11,112 bases of DNA from Pseudomonadota bacterium (GTDB lineage: Bacteria > Pseudomonadota > Gammaproteobacteria > Burkholderiales > Rhodocyclaceae), in contig JAUPVD010000484.1 in assembly GCA_030917225.1 (NCBI GenBank), forward strand, positions 1 to 11,112. Reading direction: 5' to 3'. The position numbers and the translations under genes are program-made. Below, one piece after another: positions 6,449 through 11,112 of this stretch. The notes beneath the pieces were generated by a model. The model made no database searches. It was not told the DNA's origin and saw nothing but the letters and a program-made list of their open reading frames with translations. The number at the start of each line of letters is the position of its first letter. Within the stretch, counting starts at the first letter, position 1.

Positions 6449-7663
6449 TCAGTAGAGAAGGAAAGGCTGCCTGGCCTCGTTCCACGCCGCCTCGTCCGGC
6501 AATGTCAGCGCGTCGAAATCTGCCGGCGTCGCACTCGCGTCATCGACCCATTCGCGCAACAGCGGCGAACCGTTGATCAGGTCGATGGCCAGTCGGTCGC
6601 GTTCATACTCGTAGGGGAAATCGCGCCATAGCGGATAGTCCGGCTGCAGCCGGCGTAGCGCCTTGAAGGCCAGTGTCTGCAAGCGCCACGGGCGGAACGC
6701 GGCATGGTCGTAGTGCGCCGAATCCTCGACATGAATCTGCACGCCGTTGCACAGCTTGCCGGCATGTTTGTGGAAGGTCGGCTCGAACCAACAATCGCGC
6801 AGCATGCAGCCTTTCAGCCACTGCGGGGCCAGCGTGTGCATTTCGGCGATGAGCGCGCGTGCATCAATGTCCGGCGCACCGAAAAGCTCCAGCGGCCGTG
6901 TCGTGCCGCGCCCTTCCGACAGGGTCGTGCCTTCGAGCATCACCGTGCCGGCATAGGCGCGCGCCATGGAAAGGTTCGGCGCATTCGGGCTGGGGTTCAC
7001 CCAGTTGCGCTCGCCGAGCGGCCAGCCGTAACCAGGTGCCGCATCTGGCTGCCAGCCGTCCATCGCGATCACTTCACAATCGACATCGAGTTTCAGGACG
7101 GCGATGAACCAGCGTGCCAGTTCGCCCATGGTCAGGCCGTGCCGCATCGGCATCGGGCCGGCGCCGACGAAGCTCTCCCAACCCTCGCGCAGCAACAGAC
7201 CTTCGACCGGTCGGCCAGCCGGGTTCGGGCGGTCGAGTACCCACACCGCCTTGCCATGCTTCGCCGCCGCTTCGAGCACGTAGCGCAGCGTGGTGATGAA
7301 GGTGTAGATACGGCAACCGAGATCCTGCAGGTCGACCAGCAATACGTCGAAGGTGGACATCATGGCGTCAGTCGGCCGGCGCACTTCGCCGTAGAGGCTG
7401 AAGACCGGGATGCCGTGCCGCGGATCGACGTAGTCCGGCGACTCGACCATGTTGTCCTGCTTGTCGCCACGTAAGCCGTGCTGCGGGCCGAAGGCGGCCG
7501 TCAGTTTCAGGTCGGGCAGTTTGGCCAGCGCATCGAGCGAATGGGTCAGGTCGCGGGTCACCGAGGCCGGGTGGGCAAGCAGGGCGATGCGCTGGCCGGC
7601 CAGCGGGCGGCGCAGCGCGGGGTCTTCGAGAAGGCGGTCGAGTCCGAAGCGGATCATGGTCAT
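6449..7663 (-). CDS. namZ: NamZ/DUF1343-family protein, putative exo-beta-N-acetylmuramidase (GH171)
   Basis: A 404-residue protein of the DUF1343 family (PF07075). The founding studied member, Bacillus NamZ, removes terminal N-acetylmuramic acid from peptidoglycan fragments. Family motifs in order: FGLDRLL at the start, ALLAHPAS, FGPQHGLRG (58-66), VFSLYGEVRRPT, VDLQDLGCRIYTFITT (110-125), DRPNPAGR (144-151), MRHGLTMGELA, NWVNPSPNAPNL (220-231), YAGTVMLEGTTLSEGRGTTRP, KLCNGVQIHV (303-312) and the terminal FLLY. The length is normal for one catalytic unit. There is no signal peptide, so unlike the secreted Bacillus enzyme it may act in the cytoplasm on recycled muropeptides (inference). Its ATG overlaps the stop of the upstream DOMON-like gene (ATGA), indicating translational coupling. 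Its 3' end converges on the kinase gene with a 9-bp gap. ATG 7657 is an alternative start. Confidence 0.9.
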   Translation of the reverse strand: MTMIRFGLDRLLEDPALRRPLAGQRIALLAHPASVTRDLTHSLDALAKLPDLKLTAAFGPQHGLRGDKQDNMVESPDYVDPRHGIPVFSLYGEVRRPTDAMMSTFDVLLVDLQDLGCRIYTFITTLRYVLEAAAKHGKAVWVLDRPNPAGRPVEGLLLREGWESFVGAGPMPMRHGLTMGELARWFIAVLKLDVDCEVIAMDGWQPDAAPGYGWPLGERNWVNPSPNAPNLSMARAYAGTVMLEGTTLSEGRGTTRPLELFGAPDIDARALIAEMHTLAPQWLKGCMLRDCWFEPTFHKHAGKLCNGVQIHVEDSAHYDHAAFRPWRLQTLAFKALRRLQPDYPLWRDFPYEYERDRLAIDLINGSPLLREWVDDASATPADFDALTLPDEAAWNEARQPFLLY

Positions 7664-8223
7664 TCCGTCAGGATCAGCGTGAAGCTGTCGCGGTGGTGAA
7701 AATCGGGTTGCGCAGCAGAATGCGCCAGCGCCCAGTAACTGCGCGTGCCGTCATCCAATTCGACAACGGCAGAAAGACCGACGCACAGCGGCCTCGATTT
7801 TGGCAGCCAGCCGGGCGCCAGCGTCGTGGCCAGCATCAGTGAGCCCGGGTTGCGCATGAAGGCGATGGGCGGTACCGGGCCCAGTGGCATAGATACGGCC
7901 TGCCGGTAGTCGCCGAAGGCATAGGCCGCCCAGGCGGTGGAGGGGGAAAAATTGAACTCGCGGTAAGCTGTCTGGCCGTGAACACCGATGAAGGCTTCGC
8001 AACAGGTGTGCTGCCACAGCCCATCGACGCGTATCGCCGCACCGGGATCGGGCAACAGCACACGATCAAGCAGGCTGGTTTCACCATGCAGGACAAAGCC
8101 GAGATGCAGGCTGCCGTCGGCAAACAGTTCGACGCCGGCATCGATTTTCAGGCCCGCCGGGGCAACATGCGACGGGTGCGGCTCCAGGTCGAGCAGATGG
8201 GTCTGAGCGGAGAGGGCAAGCAT
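7660..8223 (-). CDS. DOMON-like domain protein of the murB-associated type
   Basis: A 187-residue protein resembling the small bacterial DOMON-like domain group (the conserved-domain class named 'DOMON_murB_like'). DOMON folds are beta-sandwiches that in other families bind heme or sugars; no function has been assigned to this bacterial subgroup that I know of. Characteristic segments are [13 protein letters not shown] (68-80), [17 protein letters not shown] (87-103) plus DYR, and the C-terminal [19 protein letters not shown] (163-181). No signal peptide or membrane segment is seen. ATG 8223 is chosen over an ATG at 8232. An open frame extends much further upstream but runs antisense through murB and has no family similarity. 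It is the first gene of a two-gene unit with the NamZ-family gene (4-bp overlap) and is divergent from murB, which suggests a cell-wall-sugar role (inference). Confidence 0.82.
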   Translation of the reverse strand: MLALSAQTHLLDLEPHPSHVAPAGLKIDAGVELFADGSLHLGFVLHGETSLLDRVLLPDPGAAIRVDGLWQHTCCEAFIGVHGQTAYREFNFSPSTAWAAYAFGDYRQAVSMPLGPVPPIAFMRNPGSLMLATTLAPGWLPKSRPLCVGLSAVVELDDGTRSYWALAHSAAQPDFHHRDSFTLILTE

Positions 8224-8230
8224 GGTCGCC

Positions 8231-8236
8231 ATTGTA
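8231..8236 (-). promoter_or_regulatory. Candidate -10 element for the DOMON-like/NamZ operon, possibly leaderless
   Basis: On the minus strand these six bases read TACAAT (5 of 6 to consensus), and exactly 7 nt separate them from the ATG at 8223. Transcription would then begin at or one base before the start codon. No Shine-Dalgarno precedes the ATG. No recognisable -35 element lies 16-18 bp upstream. Confidence 0.35.
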
Positions 8237-8247
8237 GACGACACGGG

Positions 8248-8253
8248 TAGAAT
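8248..8253 (+). promoter_or_regulatory. Candidate -10 element for murB, possibly leaderless
   Basis: TAGAAT (5 of 6 to consensus) ends 7 nt before the ATG at 8261, placing the predicted transcript start at the first base of the murB codon. It is back-to-back with the minus-strand TACAAT at 8231-8236. There is no clear -35 element and no Shine-Dalgarno for this ATG. If a promoter further left is used instead, the in-frame ATGs at 8222 or 8252 become possible starts. Confidence 0.35.
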
Positions 8254-8260
8254 GCCGGCC

Positions 8261-9301
8261 ATGCCGCTTGAACTTGTCCATGACGCCGATCTGACGCTGC
8301 GCAACACGCTGGCGCTGCCGGCACGCACGCGTCTGCTGGCGACGCTGCATTCGACAGCAGATGCATTGGCGCTGGCGGCCGACCCGGCGCTTTCTGCCGA
8401 GCGTCGCTTCATCCTCGGCGGTGGCAGCAATCTGGTGTTGTGCGGCGATTTCGACGGGCTGATGCTGGCTCCGTCCATTCGCGGCCGCCGACTGGCCGGC
8501 GAAGATGCCGAGGCCTGGTTCGTGCATGCCGGTGCCGGCGAGAACTGGCACGACTTCGTGCAGTGGACACTGGCCCAAGGCTGGGCCGGGCTGGAAAACC
8601 TCTCGCTGATTCCCGGCACGGTCGGTGCCGCGCCGATCCAGAACATCGGCGCCTACGGGCTGGAAGTGGCGGAGCGGCTGGCCGAAGTCGAAGCGATCGA
8701 TCTCGCACGGGGTGAAACGCGACGCTTCCCGGTGGCTGACTGCCGCTTTGGCTACCGCGACAGCGTCTTCAAGCAGGAAGGCTGGCATCTCGACGGACGC
8801 TTCCTCATCACCGGCGTGACCTTTCGCCTGCCCAGGAAATGGGCTCCGCTGACACGTTACGCCGACGTCGAGCGCGAACTCGCTGCATGTGGCACCGCTA
8901 CACCCAACGCACGCGATGTCGCCAACGCCATCGTTGCCATCCGCCAGCGCAAGCTGCCGGACCCGGCACAGGTTCCCAATGCCGGAAGCTTCTTTCAGAA
9001 CCCGGTGATCGACGCAGTGCAGGCCGCCAGCCTGCAAGCGCTATACCCCTCGATCCCGCTCTACCCGCAAGCCGATGGCCGTGCGAAGCTGGCCGCCGGC
9101 TGGCTGATCGAACAGGCTGGCTGGAAGGGCCGGAATCTGGGTCCGGTCGGAATGTACGAACAACAGGCGCTGGTACTGGTCAATCGCGGTCACGCCCGTG
9201 GCGCCGATGTACTGGCCCTGGCCAGGGCCGTGCAGGCCGATGTGCTGACGCGTTTCGGCGTCACGCTGCAGCCGGAGCCGATCTACCTCGGCATGGCGTA
9301 A
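8261..9301 (+). CDS. murB: UDP-N-acetylenolpyruvoylglucosamine reductase
   Basis: FAD-dependent cytoplasmic enzyme that reduces UDP-GlcNAc-enolpyruvate to UDP-MurNAc with NADPH, the second committed step of peptidoglycan precursor synthesis. The FAD-binding part shows [11 protein letters not shown], then [10 protein letters not shown] and the flavin/pyrophosphate motif [19 protein letters not shown]. The active-site arginine is in FGYRDSVFK, the proton-donor serine in NAGSFFQNP, and the C-terminal glutamate in QPEPIYLG. The insertion around YRDSVFK and the C-terminal layout are of the E. coli-like type I. ATG 8261 gives 346 residues and places the conserved [12 protein letters not shown] near the N-terminus as in relatives. 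Upstream in-frame ATGs (8222, 8252) would add non-conserved residues and overlap the divergent gene. The 3' end overlaps the amidase gene by 19 bp in convergent orientation. Confidence 0.94.
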   Translation: MPLELVHDADLTLRNTLALPARTRLLATLHSTADALALAADPALSAERRFILGGGSNLVLCGDFDGLMLAPSIRGRRLAGEDAEAWFVHAGAGENWHDFVQWTLAQGWAGLENLSLIPGTVGAAPIQNIGAYGLEVAERLAEVEAIDLARGETRRFPVADCRFGYRDSVFKQEGWHLDGRFLITGVTFRLPRKWAPLTRYADVERELAACGTATPNARDVANAIVAIRQRKLPDPAQVPNAGSFFQNPVIDAVQAASLQALYPSIPLYPQADGRAKLAAGWLIEQAGWKGRNLGPVGMYEQQALVLVNRGHARGADVLALARAVQADVLTRFGVTLQPEPIYLGMA

Positions 9302-9975
9302 AGGCAGGCCGCCACCCCGGTGGCAATGGCATCGGCCATGCGGGCCATGCGCTCCGGATCCGCCAGCTGCAGCTCCTCCTCGCGATGCTTGATGACGCCG
9401 GCCTCGAAGAGTACGGCCGGCAAGGTCGTGCGGTGCAGCACAACGAGGTTGTCGTGCCAGTGCACGGCATTTTCTTCGTCGGCCCACGGATGCTTCGGGA
9501 AATGGTGGCGCGTCGGCACGAAGCCGGCCAGCCGCATGCTGGCGCCGATGGCCGAAGCGCAGCGGCCGCTGATTGCTGGCTCCGGATTACGGCGCGAAAC
9601 GTGCACCGAGAAGCCGGCATATTTGTCGCAGTAGTCAAGGCGCCGCCCCTGCCAGACCCAGGGCGACAATTCATAGGCTGGCACCGAGTCGTGATGCAGC
9701 GAAAGGAAGAGATCGGCACCACACGCTGCCTCCGGGCGGGAGGAAAGGCTGGTGGCCCGCCCATCGTAGTTGATCGGCCGCACCGTGATACCGCGTGCTT
9801 CCAGCGCCTGCTGCACCACCGGCGCCAGCGCCCGGTTGAAGTGGTACTCGCCGCGACCGCGCGCACTGATGGCGCCCGTATCGGTAAGCGAATGGCCGAC
9901 ATCGAGCGCCACCTCGGCAGCGTATGCCGTGGCGCCCCCCAACAGCCAGGCCAGCATGAGTATTCGCGGGATCAT
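9283..9975 (-). CDS. N-acetylmuramoyl-L-alanine amidase, secreted, Amidase_3 type
   Basis: A 230-residue single-domain zinc amidase predicted to cut the MurNAc-L-Ala bond in periplasmic peptidoglycan. A signal peptide is visible: R4, a hydrophobic core [10 protein letters not shown] and a likely cleavage site after AYA (residue 19). The catalytic domain begins at once with [14 protein letters not shown] (zinc ligand H28), then GEYHFNRAL (zinc ligand E43), LSLHHDS (zinc ligand H94) and [11 protein letters not shown] (catalytic E191). There is no AMIN domain and no SPOR or LysM repeat, so septal targeting as in AmiB/AmiC is not evident; it may be a turnover or remodelling enzyme. ATG 9975 is chosen because the signal peptide begins there. 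No Shine-Dalgarno is seen, but a 5-codon reading frame (MVKSR) ends in TGATG overlapping the start. It overlaps murB convergently at its 3' end. Confidence 0.92.
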   Translation of the reverse strand: MIPRILMLAWLLGGATAYAAEVALDVGHSLTDTGAISARGRGEYHFNRALAPVVQQALEARGITVRPINYDGRATSLSSRPEAACGADLFLSLHHDSVPAYELSPWVWQGRRLDYCDKYAGFSVHVSRRNPEPAISGRCASAIGASMRLAGFVPTRHHFPKHPWADEENAVHWHDNLVVLHRTTLPAVLFEAGVIKHREEELQLADPERMARMADAIATGVAACLYAMPR

Positions 9976-10010
9976 CAGCGGGATTTAACCATGGCGCCGG
10001 CGTTATGTGA

Positions 10011-10016
10011 CTTATA
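10011..10016 (-). promoter_or_regulatory. Candidate -10 element for the amidase gene
   Basis: The minus strand reads TATAAG (5 of 6 to consensus) about 35 bp upstream of the amidase ATG, in a locally AT-richer patch between the divergent genes. No good -35 element is found at 16-18 bp. Confidence 0.25.
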
Positions 10017-10038
10017 TGACGCCCGGGCGCATCACTGC

Positions 10039-10067
10039 TTGACGCAGCGACCCGGTGCATCAACAAT
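10039..10067 (+). promoter_or_regulatory. Candidate sigma-70 promoter of the membrane multi-PAS gene
   Basis: TTGACG (10039-10044, 5 of 6 to the -35 consensus), a 17-bp spacer, and AACAAT (10062-10067, 4 of 6 to the -10 consensus). The ATG at 10074 lies only 6 nt after the -10, so the transcript would be leaderless or nearly so. No Shine-Dalgarno precedes that ATG. Confidence 0.45.
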
Positions 10068-10073
10068 CGTTCG

Positions 10074-11112
10074 ATGAACCCGTCCGGGCAGGCTTCGCTA
10101 CTCACCCTCGCACTGATCGCCAGCGGCATCCTCGCGCTTGTTGCGGCGGTGGCTTTCTGGCGCTACCGCCAGGCGCGGCAGAACAATTCCGTACTGGAGG
10201 AATCCCTCGCCGCCTACCGGATGATGTTCGACAGCAATCCGAACCCGATGTATGTCTACGACGTCGATACCTTCACGCTGCTTGCCGTCAACCAGACCCT
10301 CTGTGACCACTACGGCTATGCCCCGGAAGATCTGGTCGGCGGCTCGCTGATGCAACTGCACATCGAGCCGGAACGTGCCCGGCTGCGCGAAGTGGTGACG
10401 GCGCTGCGCGAGTCGCGCGACCCGAATTTCCGCTATCGCTGGCTGCAGTTGAAGAAATCGGGGGAGTCGCTGCCGGTCGAGATCGTCTCGCGCCCGCTCA
10501 TGCAAAGCGGGGCGAACGCCCGCCTGGTGGTCGCCATCGACATATCGGAGAAGCTGCGCGCCGAGGAAGAGATTGCCAATCAGCACCAGTTCCGGGAATC
10601 GCTGCTGGAAACCCTGCCGGTACCGGTGTTCTACAAGGACCGGGACGGGCATTACCTAGGTGTCAATCAGGCCTTCATCACCCTGCTCGGACAAAGCCGC
10701 GAATTCTTCGTCGGCCGGACCGCCCGGGATATCGCGCCGAAGGAGCTTGCCGCGATCTACGATGCCGCCGACGAAGCCCTCTACGCGACGCCCGAATCCG
10801 TTCAGACCTATTCCGCACAGATCAAATCCGGCACGCTGGGCAAGCGCGACGTGATCTTCACGAAAGCGGTGTTCCGCGATTTCCGCGGTAACGTCGGCGG
10901 GCTCGTCGGCACGGTCATCGACGTTACCGAACAGCTGGCCAGCGAACGGGCGGTGCGCGAGAGCGAATCGCGGCTGGCGCAGATCCTGCACAACAGTCCG
11001 CTGCCGGTTTTCGTGATCGACACCGACCACAAGCTGCTTGTCTGGAACCCGGCCTGCGAACGGACCTTCGTATCTCCGCCAAGGAACTCCTCGGCACCAA
11101 CCGGCAATGGTC
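10074..11112 (+). CDS. Membrane-anchored multi-PAS signalling protein, 5' part, apparently frameshifted near 11070
   Basis: The gene runs off the right edge, so its output domain (histidine kinase, diguanylate cyclase or other) is unknown. From ATG 10074 the first 332 residues are in one frame: one transmembrane helix (about residues 8-28, then RYRQAR as a positive stop), PAS1 (about 46-160, YRMMFDSNPNPMYVYD to VVAIDISEKL), a short coiled linker, PAS2 (about 174-288, LPVPVFYKDRDGHYLGVNQAF to GTVIDVTEQL), and the start of PAS3 (LAQILHNSPLPVFVIDTDH, then WNPACERTF). The frame then yields VSPPRNSSAP, unlike any PAS. Shifting one base restores ISAKELLGTNRQW, the expected continuation (compare VPASEMIGTANQW in the hybrid kinase). 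A single base, probably a G giving Gly, is therefore missing between 11070 and 11071: a sequencing error or a real inactivating deletion. The gene diverges from the amidase. Confidence 0.85.
   Translation, partial: MNPSGQASLLTLALIASGILALVAAVAFWRYRQARQNNSVLEESLAAYRMMFDSNPNPMYVYDVDTFTLLAVNQTLCDHYGYAPEDLVGGSLMQLHIEPERARLREVVTALRESRDPNFRYRWLQLKKSGESLPVEIVSRPLMQSGANARLVVAIDISEKLRAEEEIANQHQFRESLLETLPVPVFYKDRDGHYLGVNQAFITLLGQSREFFVGRTARDIAPKELAAIYDAADEALYATPESVQTYSAQIKSGTLGKRDVIFTKAVFRDFRGNVGGLVGTVIDVTEQLASERAVRESESRLAQILHNSPLPVFVIDTDHKLLVWNPACERTFVSPPRNSSAPTGNG

Noticed and set aside
6704..7474. A 256-codon open frame antisense to the NamZ-family gene
   Set aside because: No recognisable motifs, and the opposite strand encodes a full conserved DUF1343 protein.
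8224..8646. N-terminal extension of the DOMON-like frame by 141 residues
   Set aside because: The extension is Ser/Arg/Pro-rich, runs antisense through murB and has no DOMON similarity. The family start fits ATG 8223.
8839..10077. A 412-codon plus-strand open frame spanning the murB 3' half and the amidase gene
   Set aside because: It is out of frame with murB and antisense to the amidase, which has a signal peptide and all zinc ligands. Composition is shadow-like.

Overview
This window is GC-rich, almost fully coding and contains only ordinary chromosomal gene types. Gene content and protein style fit a betaproteobacterium, most likely of the Rhodocyclales (Azonexus/Dechloromonas/Accumulibacter-like). 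That placement is inference from the type 2 ArgC, the YgdQ-like TerC protein, the DOMON-like gene beside murB, and the density of multi-PAS signalling proteins. There are no rRNA or tRNA genes, no CRISPR array, no transposase and no phage genes.

Layout, left to right. At 1-945 (+) lies the 3' end of metH (cobalamin-dependent methionine synthase, activation domain), closed by a strong hairpin at 980-1009. argC (type 2 N-acetyl-gamma-glutamyl-phosphate reductase) follows at 1064-2023 (+). A 220-bp spacer then carries two repeat elements of families scattered through many proteobacterial genomes. Next come a TerC/YgdQ-family membrane protein (2244-2996, +) and a large soluble hybrid histidine kinase of 1098 residues (3143-6439, +) with the order PAS-PAS-PAS-HisKA-HATPase-REC-REC-Hpt. 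A NamZ/DUF1343 exo-muramidase-family gene (6449-7663, -) converges on the kinase. Its start overlaps by 4 bp the stop of a DOMON-like gene (7660-8223, -). That gene is divergent from murB (8261-9301, +), which in turn overlaps convergently with a secreted zinc amidase of the Amidase_3 type (9283-9975, -). From 10074 to the right edge runs the 5' part of a membrane-anchored multi-PAS signalling protein, apparently hit by a one-base frameshift near 11070.

Functional grouping. murB, the DOMON-like protein, the NamZ-family protein and the amidase form a peptidoglycan synthesis and turnover cluster. The two multi-PAS proteins are signal-transduction genes that share a related PAS module. metH and argC are amino-acid biosynthesis genes with no obvious link beyond adjacency.

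Most interesting non-genic signals: (1) a 36-bp relic of a second NamZ-family 3' end just after the TerC gene, diverged mainly at synonymous positions; (2) a hairpin covering the Shine-Dalgarno of the hybrid kinase; (3) back-to-back -10-like hexamers, each 7 nt from a start codon, suggesting leaderless divergent transcription of murB and the DOMON-like gene, with a similar arrangement at the last gene; (4) the two intergenic repeat elements. I see no convincing wholly new multi-gene system here.
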